Below, piece by piece: positions 18,049-26,871 of a DNA stretch of 64,000 nt. Origin of the DNA: Gordonia soli NBRC 108243 (GTDB lineage: Bacteria; Actinomycetota; Actinomycetes; Mycobacteriales; Mycobacteriaceae); contig NZ_BANX01000017.1 in assembly GCF_000334455.1 (NCBI RefSeq), positions 1-64,000 of the forward strand, given 5' to 3'. Within the stretch, counting starts at the first letter, position 1. Every line of letters starts with the position of its first letter. A program made the position numbers and the translations under genes. The notes beneath the pieces were generated by a model, which was not told the origin of the DNA, made no database searches, and worked only from the letters and a program-made list of their open reading frames with translations.

Positions 18049-20399
18049 GCGCCACCGCATCGCCCGACCACGGCTTCGACGTCCACCCCTGGCAGCTGCG
18101 CTGGAGCGGTGTCGACGTCGATGTGCTCGGACGCACCGAGACCCTGTTCGCGTTGTCCAACGGGCACATCGGCCTGCGCGGGACCTTCGAGGAGGGTGAG
18201 CCGGTCGACCATCCGGGCACCTATCTCAACGGCTTCTACGAACTACGCGGACTCCCCTACGCCGAGAGTGGTTACGGCTACCCGGAGTCGGGCCAGACGG
18301 TGGTCAACGTCACCGACGGCAAGATCATCCGCCTGCTCGTCGAGGACGAGCCGATGGACATGCGGTACGGCCGGACCGTCGAACACGAGCGGGTACTCGA
18401 CTTCCGCACCGGCACGCTGCGCCGGCACACCCTCTGGACCTCGCCGACCGGCCGCACCGTGCGCATCAACTCCGAACGTCTGGTGTCCTTCACCAAACGA
18501 ACCGTCGCGGCCATCCACTACGAGGTCGAGCCGATCGGCGAGGACATGAAACTCGTTCTGCAGTCGGACCTCCTGGCCAACGAGCCGGTCCCGGCCCCGG
18601 GCAACGACCCCCGGCTCGCCGCGGCCCTCGACTCTCCCCTGGTCTCCGACCTCGCCGAGTGCCGCAACTACTGGGGTGCGCTCGTCCATCACACCAAGAA
18701 GTCGGGTCTGCACGTCGCGGCCGGGATGGACCACGAGATCGAGTTCCCCGACAAGGCCGACACGTTCATCCGCGCAGACGAGGATCTGGCCCGCCTCACC
18801 GTCGCCGCGAACGTCCCGCAGGGCACCAAACTTCGCCTCACCAAGTACATCGGTTACGGATGGTCGGCCCGCCGGTCGGTGCCTGCCCTGCGCGCGCAGG
18901 TGGATGCCGCCCTGGCGATGGCGATGGAAACCGGTTGGGACGCACTCAAAGCCGACCAGATCGCTTATCTCGAGGACTTCTGGCGCGACTCCGACATCGA
19001 GCTCGATGGCGATCCGGAGTTGCAGCAGGCGGTTCGGTTCGCCCTGTTCCACGTGCTGCAGGCCGGTGCTCGCGGACAATCCCGTGCGATCCCCGCCAAG
19101 GGGCTCACCGGCCCCGGCTATGACGGCCACACCTTCTGGGACACCGAGAGTTTCATCCTGCCGATGCTCACCTACTCGGTGCCCGCGGCGGCCGGCGAGG
19201 AGCTCCGTTGGCGGCACGCCACCATGGACAAGGCGAAGGCCAGGGCTGCCGAGCTCGGCCAGCCGGGGGCGATGTTCCCGTGGCGGTCGATCAACGGCGA
19301 CGAGTGTTCGGGGTACTGGCCGGCCGGAACCGCGGGCGTGCACGTCAGCGCCGACATCGCCAATGCGACTGCGCGATACCTGCGGGCCACCAACGACGAG
19401 CAGTTCGAGACCGAGTGTGGTGTGGAGATCCTGGTCGAGACCGCCCGACTCTTCGCCGGACTCGGCCATCACGATGTCAACGGCAAGTTCCGCATCGACG
19501 GCGTGACGGGCCCCGACGAGTACACGGCGGTGGTGAACAACAACATCTTCACCAACCTGGCCGCGCAGCAGAACCTGCGTGACGCGGTGGCCGCGGTTCA
19601 CCGACGCCCCGACCTCGCCCGACAGTTCGAGGTCACCGATGCCGAGGCCGCGCACTGGGAGGCGTGTGCCGACGACATGTCGATCCCCTACGACGAGGCA
19701 CTCGGTGTGCACCAGCAGTGCGAGGCCTTCACCCTCTTGGGCGCTTGGGATTTCGCGGCGTCGGTGGGTCGGTACCCGTTGCTGCTGAACTATCCGTACT
19801 ACGACCTGTACCGCAAGCAGGTCGTCAAGCAGGCGGACCTGGTGTTCTCGATGTACACCCGCGGGGACGCCTTCACACCTGAGCAGAAGCTGCGGAACTT
19901 CGACTACTACTACCCGCTCACGGTGCGCGACTCCTCGCTGTCGGCGTGCTGCGAGGCGGTGGTCGCAGCCGAGGTGGGCTACTTGGACCTCTCGTACGAC
20001 CTGATGTGCGAGTCGGTGTTCACCGACCTGCACGATCTGCACGACAACGTCAGCAGCGGGCTGCACATCGCCGCACTGGCCGGCGCCTGGACCGACTGCG
20101 TGGCCGGCTTCGGCGGGATGCGCGACTTCGGCGGCAACATCACGTTCGCGCCGCGCCTGCCGAATCGGTTGACCTACTTGTCGTTCCGGATGGTGGTGCG
20201 TGACTCCAAGATCGTGGTCGCGATCGACAACGATGCTGCGACGTACCGGCTGTTGTCGGGGCCGCCGATCGACCTGGCCCACCACGGCCACAAGTTCACT
20301 CTCGAATCGGCGCCGGTGACCATGGACATCCCACCGATGGTGACCCGCGAGGCCCCCAAGGCGCCGCCCGGATGCGAGCCCTACCGACGCGCGGAGTGA
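18045..20399 (+). CDS. GH65 disaccharide phosphorylase
   Basis: A 784-residue glycoside hydrolase family 65 protein: N-terminal beta-sandwich (WQLRWSGVDVDVLGRTETLFALSNGHIGLRG), an (alpha/alpha)6 barrel with HTFWDTESFILPM, and the catalytic acid in GPDEYTAVVNNN (Glu about residue 492). Members phosphorolyse maltose, trehalose, kojibiose or nigerose with inversion; the specific sugar cannot be read from motifs. The coupled beta-phosphoglucomutase supports a phosphorylase, not a hydrolase. The product would feed glycolysis or reverse toward disaccharide synthesis. Confidence 0.92.
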   Translation: MSATASPDHGFDVHPWQLRWSGVDVDVLGRTETLFALSNGHIGLRGTFEEGEPVDHPGTYLNGFYELRGLPYAESGYGYPESGQTVVNVTDGKIIRLLVEDEPMDMRYGRTVEHERVLDFRTGTLRRHTLWTSPTGRTVRINSERLVSFTKRTVAAIHYEVEPIGEDMKLVLQSDLLANEPVPAPGNDPRLAAALDSPLVSDLAECRNYWGALVHHTKKSGLHVAAGMDHEIEFPDKADTFIRADEDLARLTVAANVPQGTKLRLTKYIGYGWSARRSVPALRAQVDAALAMAMETGWDALKADQIAYLEDFWRDSDIELDGDPELQQAVRFALFHVLQAGARGQSRAIPAKGLTGPGYDGHTFWDTESFILPMLTYSVPAAAGEELRWRHATMDKAKARAAELGQPGAMFPWRSINGDECSGYWPAGTAGVHVSADIANATARYLRATNDEQFETECGVEILVETARLFAGLGHHDVNGKFRIDGVTGPDEYTAVVNNNIFTNLAAQQNLRDAVAAVHRRPDLARQFEVTDAEAAHWEACADDMSIPYDEALGVHQQCEAFTLLGAWDFAASVGRYPLLLNYPYYDLYRKQVVKQADLVFSMYTRGDAFTPEQKLRNFDYYYPLTVRDSSLSACCEAVVAAEVGYLDLSYDLMCESVFTDLHDLHDNVSSGLHIAALAGAWTDCVAGFGGMRDFGGNITFAPRLPNRLTYLSFRMVVRDSKIVVAIDNDAATYRLLSGPPIDLAHHGHKFTLESAPVTMDIPPMVTREAPKAPPGCEPYRRAE

Positions 20400-20425
20400 C
20401 CGCAGCCCGACCAAGGAATGATCGT

Positions 20426-20466
20426 CGACCACCCGGAGTCCGCACACCGCGGGCTCCGGGTGGTCG
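20426..20466 (+). terminator. Strong hairpin downstream of GH65 gene
   Basis: CGACCACCCGGAGTCCGC (20426-20443) pairs with 20449-20466 over 18 bp with one G-T pair and a five-base loop. It starts 27 bases after the stop. There is no T-run, which is common for intrinsic terminators in high-GC actinobacteria. Confidence 0.7.
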
Positions 20467-20643
20467 CTGCTTGGCCCGGGTGACCGCCGTCGGACCCGTG
20501 CCGCGATACCGGGTTTCGAGAACCCTCGAACTCGGGTAGCGTCGTAAGCGCGACTGGCGTGGCCGGAGTAACCGGCGTGGAGCGTAGATCCGTGGCATCG
20601 TCCGCCTGGGTGCCCTCACCGAACACAGTGATGGAGCCCGGTC
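20467..20643 (+). promoter_or_regulatory. Upstream region of ndh
   Basis: TAGCGT at 20537-20542 is a possible -10 box. Just before it, TTCGAG (20515-20520) and CTCGAA (20525-20530) form a six-bp inverted repeat about where a -35 element would lie, so it may be an operator. A leader of roughly 95 bases would result. Confidence 0.3.
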
Positions 20644-22026
20644 GTGAACGCAGACGCGTCGCCAACTCAGCAACCTCCCGCACGTCCACACGTCGTGATC
20701 ATCGGATCGGGATTCGGCGGGTTGACCGCCGCCCGACGGCTCCGACGAGCAGACGTCGATGTCACGGTCATCGCCCGGACCACCCATCACCTGTTCCAGC
20801 CGCTGCTGTACCAGGTGGCGACCGGTGTGGTCTCCGAAGGCCAGATCGCGCCGTCGTTGCGCACCCTGCTCGGGACGCATCGCAACACCCGGGTCATCCT
20901 CGGCGAGGTCGAGACGATCGACCTGGCCCATCGAACCATCGAGTCGCGCCTGCTCGATCGGGTCACGCACACCACCTACGACCGATTGATCGTCGCCGCG
21001 GGTGCAGATCAGTCGTATTTCGGCAACGACCGGTTCGCCGAGTTCGCACCGGGCCTGAAGACCATCGACGACGCCCTCGAGTTGCGTGGGCGCATCCTGG
21101 GGGCGTTCGAACAGGCCGAACTCTCCACGGATGCGGCCGAACGTGAACGGTTGCTGACCTTCGTCGTCGTCGGCGCCGGCGCGACGGGTGTCGAGATGGC
21201 CGGCCAGATCGCCGAGATGGCCGGGCGGACACTGCGCGACGCGTTCCGGTCGATCGATCCGACGGACACGAAGGTGATCCTGCTCGACGCTGCGGATTCG
21301 GTGTTGCCGCCCTTCGGTCGGAAGCTCGGCGCCCGCGCTGCCGAACGGCTCGGTGAACTCGGCGTCGACGTCCAGCTCGGTGCGATGGTGGTGGACATGG
21401 ACTTCCACGGCCTGATGGTCAAGGACCCCGACGGTACGATCCGGCGGATCGAGAGCCAGTGCAAGGTCTGGTCGGCCGGAGTCGCCGGCAACCCGCTCGG
21501 AGCCCAGCTGGCCGAGCAGACCGGAGCCGAGCTCGATCGCGCCGGTCGTGTCCGGGTCGAGCCCGACCTCACCCTCCCTGACCATCCCGAGGTCTTCGTC
21601 ATCGGCGACATGATGTCGGTCGAGGGCGTGCCGGGGATGGCGCCGGCCGCGATCCAGGCGGCACAGCATGCCACCCACGCCATCGTCGCCGACATCCGCG
21701 GGAGGGCCGACCGTCGGCCGTTCACGTACTGGGACAAGGGATCGATGGCCACGGTCTCTCGATTCAGCGCGGTCGCCCGCATCCCGATCCCCGGTACATC
21801 GAAGAGCATCGAGATGTCAGGGTTCGTGGCCTGGATCGGCTGGCTGTTCCTGCACCTGATCTACCTGGTCGGGTTCCGCAACCGGTTCCTGACGGTCGTC
21901 GACTGGCTGTTCGCGTTCACCACACGCGAACGGACCCAGCTCGTCGTCACCGAGCAGCAGGTGTTCGCGCGCAACGCGATCCACCATCTCGACATCCTCA
22001 CCGACGACGACCGCCGCGCGGCCTGA
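20644..22026 (+). CDS. ndh: Type II NADH dehydrogenase (NDH-2)
   Basis: A 460-residue monotopic flavoprotein that passes electrons from NADH to menaquinone without pumping protons. FAD-binding motif VVIIGSGFGGLTAARRL is at the N-terminus and the NADH-binding motif FVVVGAGATGVEMAGQIAE lies near residue 175. VFVIGDMM is the second FAD motif. The C-terminal hydrophobic helix with FVAWIGWLFLHLIYLVGF is the membrane-anchoring segment characteristic of NDH-2. The start is GTG. In actinobacteria this enzyme is often the main NADH dehydrogenase. Confidence 0.93.
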   Translation: MNADASPTQQPPARPHVVIIGSGFGGLTAARRLRRADVDVTVIARTTHHLFQPLLYQVATGVVSEGQIAPSLRTLLGTHRNTRVILGEVETIDLAHRTIESRLLDRVTHTTYDRLIVAAGADQSYFGNDRFAEFAPGLKTIDDALELRGRILGAFEQAELSTDAAERERLLTFVVVGAGATGVEMAGQIAEMAGRTLRDAFRSIDPTDTKVILLDAADSVLPPFGRKLGARAAERLGELGVDVQLGAMVVDMDFHGLMVKDPDGTIRRIESQCKVWSAGVAGNPLGAQLAEQTGAELDRAGRVRVEPDLTLPDHPEVFVIGDMMSVEGVPGMAPAAIQAAQHATHAIVADIRGRADRRPFTYWDKGSMATVSRFSAVARIPIPGTSKSIEMSGFVAWIGWLFLHLIYLVGFRNRFLTVVDWLFAFTTRERTQLVVTEQQVFARNAIHHLDILTDDDRRAA

Positions 22027-22037
22027 CCACCTCGTTT

Positions 22038-22078
22038 TCGTAATACGAAGCGACTCCAGGAGTCGTTTCGTACTACGA
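22038..22078. terminator. Long near-perfect palindrome between convergent genes
   Basis: TCGTAATACGAAGCGACTCC (22038-22057) pairs with 22059-22078 around a single A, giving 20 pairs with two imperfect positions. It lies 12 bases after the ndh stop and covers the TAG stop of the glycosyltransferase on the other strand. It is a good bidirectional terminator candidate. Confidence 0.65.
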
Positions 22079-23356
22079 GATCCGGGAGCGGTCGAGCAGG
22101 CTTTCGACGACCCGGGTGGCCACCTCCGCCCCGTCCTCGTCGGCGAAGAGCCGGGCGAGGTCCGCCGCGGCTCGTCGGTGCCCGGCGTCGTCGTCGTCGA
22201 GCACCGCACCGATTGCGGCTGCGAGATCGCCGGACTCCACACCGACACGAGCGATCGGCGCGGGCGCCACGCCGAGACGGTGCAGGCGTCGGGCCCAGAA
22301 TGGCTGATCCATGATGCCGGGCAGTGCGACGCTCGGAATGCCGGCGCGCAATGTCGCGGCAGTGGTACCGGCACCGCAGTGATGCACGGCCGCGGCGGTC
22401 CGCGGCAGCAGCCATTCGTGCGGGACGTCGTCGACGGCCATGAAATCCGTTGTGCACTCGACGTCCCCGGCGTCCAGATGCGCCCAACCCCGGTGGATCA
22501 CGGCCCGGCGCCCCGCGGATCGCACTGCGTCGCGGATGATCCGGCCGACCTCCGGCCCGTTACTGATCGCAGTACTGCCGAGTCCGATGTAGACGGGCGC
22601 GGGGCCATCGGCGAGGAAGGCGACGAGCTCGTCAGAGGGTTCGAAAGTCGTGCCTTCGTCGGGCCACCAGTAGCCGGTGAGATGGACGTGGTCCGGCCAG
22701 TCGCGTGGGCGCGGGACGACGTGTCCGCTGACGCCGACGATCTGGCTCCATTCGGCCTTGGCCCGCTGTATCTCCTTCAGCGATCGCTCCGGCAGTCCCA
22801 GGTTCGTGCGCAGATCGCCGATCAGCGGCATGAACAACTTCTCCCCCATCGCGGCCAGACGCCACGCGAGGCGGTTGCCGGAGCGACCGTACGACCGGGT
22901 GCCCAGAGGCGGTGGGGCGAAGTCACCGGTCGGATAGGAGGGTTGGAGGACGACCGCCGCACTCGGCACCCCGATCGCCTCGGCGACGTGCCGGCCGAGC
23001 ATCATCCCGACCGGTCCCCCACACAGGATCAGGTCGGCGTCCTCGGATGCTGCCGCCATCGCCTCGCCGACACCCGCGAGGTCGTCACGCATCCCAGCGA
23101 GGGCCTCCTTCGACGGACGCAGCTTGCGGCCGTCGACCATCGCCTGCCCGTACTCCGACGCACGGGTGTCGGCCTCGGTGTCCCGCGGCAGCATCCGGAA
23201 GCCGAGGCCTGCCTCCGTGACGAGGTCCTCGTAGGGGCGCTGGGCCGCGATGGTGACCGCGGCGCCGAGGCTGTCGCGGAGCCGCGCGCCCAGACCGGTG
23301 AGCGGGGCGACGTCACCCCGGGTCCCGAACGCCAGCAGCGTGATACGTGGACTCAT
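22073..23356 (-). CDS. GT1/UGT-type glycosyltransferase
   Basis: A 427-residue GT-B glycosyltransferase. N-terminal ITLLAFGTRGDVAPLTGLGARL is the acceptor-domain start seen in sterol- and macrolide-type enzymes. The donor domain has VYIGLGSTAI, HEWLLPRTAAAVHHCGAGTTAATLRAGIPSV (the nucleotide-sugar motif) and PGIMDQPFWARRL. It would transfer a sugar from a nucleotide donor to a lipid or natural-product acceptor. It overlaps the TetR gene by four bases, so the regulator likely controls it. Acceptor unknown. Confidence 0.9.
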   Translation of the reverse strand: MSPRITLLAFGTRGDVAPLTGLGARLRDSLGAAVTIAAQRPYEDLVTEAGLGFRMLPRDTEADTRASEYGQAMVDGRKLRPSKEALAGMRDDLAGVGEAMAAASEDADLILCGGPVGMMLGRHVAEAIGVPSAAVVLQPSYPTGDFAPPPLGTRSYGRSGNRLAWRLAAMGEKLFMPLIGDLRTNLGLPERSLKEIQRAKAEWSQIVGVSGHVVPRPRDWPDHVHLTGYWWPDEGTTFEPSDELVAFLADGPAPVYIGLGSTAISNGPEVGRIIRDAVRSAGRRAVIHRGWAHLDAGDVECTTDFMAVDDVPHEWLLPRTAAAVHHCGAGTTAATLRAGIPSVALPGIMDQPFWARRLHRLGVAPAPIARVGVESGDLAAAIGAVLDDDDAGHRRAAADLARLFADEDGAEVATRVVESLLDRSRIS

Positions 23357-23997
23357 CGGGATGCTCCTGTCGCAGTGAGGAAGAGATCGGATATCGCGGC
23401 CGTGTGGGTGAGGACGTCGAAGGAGTCGTCCCTCGCGAGTTCTCCGACGACACCGTCGAGCGCGGCGCGCAGGATGTTCTTCAGCACGCGCGGCTCGGTG
23501 TCGGTGGTGAACTCGCCATCACGGACACCATCGGCGAAGATGCTCTCCGGATCGAGCAGCGCGAGCTCCGGCGGCACGCCATCGGTGTCGACCGACGCTT
23601 GCACCGCCTCGTCGAAGCGGCGTCCCTCGGCATCCCGATAGGTCGACGAGATGGCGTACAGCGCGATCGCGTCCGGGCGATGGGCATCGAGGAATTCACC
23701 GTTGGACGCGATGTAGGCCCTCAGGCGCTCGGTGGCCGTCGAGGCGGCCACGATCTGCGGAATCATCACTGCGGCGGACTTCGCGAACACTGTCTCGACG
23801 ATCGCCGCGACCAGTTCGTCCTTGCCGCGAAAGTGGTACAGCACCACGCTCTTCGCGATCCCGGCACGCTCGGCGATCTTGGCGATCGACGACTGCGGGT
23901 ATCCCGACTCGGCGATCAGGGCGATCGCGCACTCCACGATCTGTCGGCGCCGCGCCTCGTCGGCGAAGGTTCGTCCATCACTCGTCCTAGACCTCAC
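23353..23997 (-). CDS. TetR family transcriptional regulator
   Basis: A 214-residue repressor. The helix-turn-helix ESGYPQSSIAKIAERAGIAKSVVLYHFRGKDEL lies near residues 30-60 and ends in the usual YHF..K; the rest is a ligand-binding helical domain. It is the first gene of a two-gene unit with the glycosyltransferase. The GTG start coincides with the predicted transcription start, TATGTT being at -12 to -7. Two dyads with the same arms overlap the promoter, so autoregulation is likely. The inducer is unknown. Confidence 0.92.
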   Translation of the reverse strand: MRSRTSDGRTFADEARRRQIVECAIALIAESGYPQSSIAKIAERAGIAKSVVLYHFRGKDELVAAIVETVFAKSAAVMIPQIVAASTATERLRAYIASNGEFLDAHRPDAIALYAISSTYRDAEGRRFDEAVQASVDTDGVPPELALLDPESIFADGVRDGEFTTDTEPRVLKNILRAALDGVVGELARDDSFDVLTHTAAISDLFLTATGASR

Positions 23998-24022
23998 GGT
24001 CTAAACATAGACCGATCGGTCG
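23989..24022 (-). promoter_or_regulatory. Twin TetR operators with leaderless promoter
   Basis: Two AGACC-N4-GGTC dyads have centres exactly 20 bp apart: 23989-24002 (AGACCTCACGGTCT) and 24009-24022 (around the perfect 12-bp palindrome GACCGATCGGTC, 24010-24021). The -10 hexamer TATGTT (24004-24009) lies between them, and the GTG start at 23997 lies inside the first site. Binding here would block transcription of the TetR gene and the coupled glycosyltransferase. Confidence 0.65.
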
Positions 24023-24093
24023 AAGTCGACAAGGCCGGTCTCCCGCCGCCGGGTGCGGTACCTGCACGTCGCACTCGGTAACCTGGACCCACC

Positions 24094-25671
24094 ATGACCT
24101 CCGAACTGACCCCCAGCGGTGCGGACGCGACGTCGCACGGCGCAGGCAGGCCGTATTACCTGACGACGGCCATCGCCTACCCCAACGGCGCACCGCACAT
24201 CGGCCACGCGTACGAGTACATCTCCGCCGACGCCCTCGCCCGCTTCAAGCGGCTCGACGGCTTCGACGTCCGGTTTCTCACCGGTACCGACGAACACGGT
24301 CAGAAGATGCAGCAGACGGCCGAGGCGGAAGGCGTCTCGACCGCCGCGCTCGCCGCGCGCAACTCCGACCGCTTCCAGGCTCTGCAGGAGCGCCTCGGAT
24401 CGAGCTTCGATCGCTTCATCCGCACGACCGACGATGATCATCAGGTCGCGTCACGCGCCATCTGGGAAGCGATGAGCGCCAATGGCGACATCTATCTCGA
24501 CAAGTACGCGGACTGGTACGACGTCCGGGACGAGACGTTCTACGCCGAGGCCGAGACCACCATTGCCGAGGACGGCACCCGCGTCGCCACCGACACCGGA
24601 CACCCGCTGACCTGGACCGAGGAGGAGACCTACTTCTTCCGGCTGTCGGCGTACCAGGACAAGCTGCTCGAACTCTACGAGTCGAACCCCGACTTCATCG
24701 GACCGGATGTCCGCCGCAACGAGGTCATCAGCTTCGTCAAGGGCGGACTGCGGGATCTGTCGATCTCGCGCACCACCTTCGACTGGGGCGTGCCCGTCCC
24801 CGACCACCCCGACCACGTGATGTACGTCTGGGTCGACGCGTTGACCAACTACCTCACCGGTGCCGGCTACCCGACCGACGACGAGTCCTTCGGACGATAC
24901 TGGCCGGCAGACCTGCACATCATCGGCAAGGACATCATCCGGTTCCACTGCGTGTACTGGCCGGCTTTCCTCATGAGTGCCGGGATCCCGCTGCCCAAGC
25001 GGGTGTTCGCGCACGGCTTCCTGTTCAACAAGGGCGAGAAGATGAGCAAGTCGGTCGGCAACGTGGTCGACCCGGACGCGCTGATCTCCGAGTTCGGCCT
25101 CGATCCGGTGCGCTTCTTCTTCCTCCGCGAGGTCTCCTACGGCCAGGACGGCTCCTACTCGGCCGACGCGATCGTCAGCCGGATCAACGCCGACCTCTCC
25201 AACGAGTTCGGAAATCTCGCGCAGCGGACCCTGTCGATGATCGGCAAGTACTTCGACCACGTGGTGCCGACACCGGGCGGGTTCACCGCCGAGGACACCA
25301 CCCTCCTCGAGCGTGCCGATGCCCTGCTCGACCGGGTGCGAAACCATTTCGACGCCCAGGCGATCCATCTCGGTCTCGAGGCGCAGTGGTCGGTGCTGGC
25401 GGAGACCAACCGTTACATCTCCGCGCAGGAACCGTGGAAGACCGCCAAGACCGATCTCGACCGCACCGGGACCGTCCTGTACGTCTGCGCCGAGGTCGTC
25501 CGCATCGTCGCCCTGTTGTCGCAGCCGGTGCTGCCGGAGTCGACGTCCCGGCTGCTGGATCTCCTCGGCGTCGATGGACAGGATCGGACGTTCGCCGCGA
25601 TCGGTCGCCGGCTCGCAGTCGGGGCAGGGCTGCCGACCCCGACCCCGGTGTTCCCGCGGTACGAAGCCTGA
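24094..25671 (+). CDS. metG: Methionyl-tRNA synthetase
   Basis: A class I synthetase that charges tRNA-Met. The 525 residues show [21 protein letters not shown] with the HIGH motif (36-39), the KMSKS loop (316-320) in [16 protein letters not shown], and the anticodon-binding helical domain. The long zinc-knuckle insert and the C-terminal dimerisation domain are absent, as in the short actinobacterial form. TAACCT at 24079-24084 lies 10-15 bases before the ATG, so the mRNA may have almost no leader. pabB follows after ten bases. Confidence 0.96.
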   Translation: MTSELTPSGADATSHGAGRPYYLTTAIAYPNGAPHIGHAYEYISADALARFKRLDGFDVRFLTGTDEHGQKMQQTAEAEGVSTAALAARNSDRFQALQERLGSSFDRFIRTTDDDHQVASRAIWEAMSANGDIYLDKYADWYDVRDETFYAEAETTIAEDGTRVATDTGHPLTWTEEETYFFRLSAYQDKLLELYESNPDFIGPDVRRNEVISFVKGGLRDLSISRTTFDWGVPVPDHPDHVMYVWVDALTNYLTGAGYPTDDESFGRYWPADLHIIGKDIIRFHCVYWPAFLMSAGIPLPKRVFAHGFLFNKGEKMSKSVGNVVDPDALISEFGLDPVRFFFLREVSYGQDGSYSADAIVSRINADLSNEFGNLAQRTLSMIGKYFDHVVPTPGGFTAEDTTLLERADALLDRVRNHFDAQAIHLGLEAQWSVLAETNRYISAQEPWKTAKTDLDRTGTVLYVCAEVVRIVALLSQPVLPESTSRLLDLLGVDGQDRTFAAIGRRLAVGAGLPTPTPVFPRYEA

Positions 25672-25681
25672 CCCTGCCGCG

Positions 25682-26857
25682 ATGACCGCCCCGGCGCTCG
25701 ACGTGCTCCACGCTCTGCGGGCGCACACGGTCGCGGTCGGCATGGATCCGCCCGCCGCACTGATCGGCGACTGGCTCGACGCCGACGCGGTGATCGCCCC
25801 GTCGATCTCCCTGCGCGCCGGTGCGGGTCCGCCCGATCACCCCGAGCGCTGGTGGTTCGGGTACCTGGGCTTCCCGGTACGTGCCGATGACGCCGACCTG
25901 CCCACCGTGGCCGGCGGTCTCACCGACGCGATCCTCGTCCTGCGATCGGGGAACTGGGAGTACCGGTCGGTCGACGGATCGCCGTGGCCCGAGTGGGTCC
26001 GGCGGGCAGTCGAGGGTGCCCCGACGCCGTCACCCGCCGACTGGTCGGCCACGTGGCACGAGCCCGATCCCGCGCCCCACCTGGTCGCGATCGACGAGTG
26101 TCTGGACGCCATCCGGGACGGCGAGGTCTATCAGGCATGCGTCTGCACGGCGTTCACCGGGCAGGTCGACGGTGACCACGTCGCCTTCTACGCCGATCTC
26201 GTCGCCACCACCGCACCCGCGAAATCCGCTCTACTCCAGGGAGAGTGGGGAACGGTGGCCAGCTTCTCCCCCGAGACGTTCCTGCGTCGGACCGGCAACC
26301 TCGTCAGTTCCCACCCCATCAAGGGAACCGTTGCCGCACACGAGAGCCCGGATAAACTGTCGAGGTCGACAAAAGACGTCGCCGAGAACGTGATGATCGT
26401 CGATCTCGTACGCAACGATCTCGGACGCGTCGCGATGACCGGGAGTGTGCGCGTTCCCGACCTCTTGTCGGTGACTCCCGCGCCCGGCGTCTGGCATCTG
26501 GTGTCGTCGGTGTCGGCCGTGCTCGATCCGGCGACGGGAACCGGCGAGCTGCTGCGCGCGACGTTCCCGCCGGCGTCGGTGACCGGCACGCCGAAGCTGC
26601 GCGCGATGCAACTGCTCGCCGACTGGGAAGCATCGCCGCGGGGAGTCTACTGCGGTGCAATAGGTCTCGCCGGACCCGAGCACGCACTCGACCTCAACGT
26701 CGCGATCCGGACGGTCACCATCACCCCCGACGGGCGGGCCCGACTGGGGGTCGGCGGCGGCATCACGATCGATTCGGACCCGTGGAGCGAATGGCAGGAG
26801 TGCCTGGACAAGGCGGCGTCGATCGTGCGCACGGATACCTCGCACGGCCGGACCTGA
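25682..26857 (+). CDS. pabB: Aminodeoxychorismate synthase component I
   Basis: A 391-residue chorismate-binding enzyme that makes 4-amino-4-deoxychorismate for folate. The chorismate domain shows DGEVYQACVC, FSPETFLRR, HPIKGT, ENVMIVDLVRNDLGRV, TFPPASVTGTPKLRAM and RGVYCGAIG, all family signatures. The N-terminal part is short, matching the mycobacterial PabB (Rv1005c) rather than anthranilate synthase. It starts ten bases after metG and is probably co-transcribed. The amide-donating PabA partner is not in the window. Confidence 0.92.
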   Translation: MTAPALDVLHALRAHTVAVGMDPPAALIGDWLDADAVIAPSISLRAGAGPPDHPERWWFGYLGFPVRADDADLPTVAGGLTDAILVLRSGNWEYRSVDGSPWPEWVRRAVEGAPTPSPADWSATWHEPDPAPHLVAIDECLDAIRDGEVYQACVCTAFTGQVDGDHVAFYADLVATTAPAKSALLQGEWGTVASFSPETFLRRTGNLVSSHPIKGTVAAHESPDKLSRSTKDVAENVMIVDLVRNDLGRVAMTGSVRVPDLLSVTPAPGVWHLVSSVSAVLDPATGTGELLRATFPPASVTGTPKLRAMQLLADWEASPRGVYCGAIGLAGPEHALDLNVAIRTVTITPDGRARLGVGGGITIDSDPWSEWQECLDKAASIVRTDTSHGRT

Positions 26858-26859
26858 GG

Positions 26860-26865
26860 TAGCAT
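26860..26865 (+). promoter_or_regulatory. -10-like hexamer of GAF regulator gene
   Basis: TAGCAT occupies -12 to -7 of the ATG at 26872, just after the pabB stop. It suggests a leaderless transcript independent of pabB despite the 14-base gap. Confidence 0.4.
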
Positions 26866-26871
26866 CTCCGC

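Noticed and set aside
18243..20447. 734-codon open frame on the minus strand
   Set aside because: It is fully antisense to the GH65 gene and has the low-complexity Arg/Gly/Val composition of GC-bias mirror frames, with no recognisable motif.
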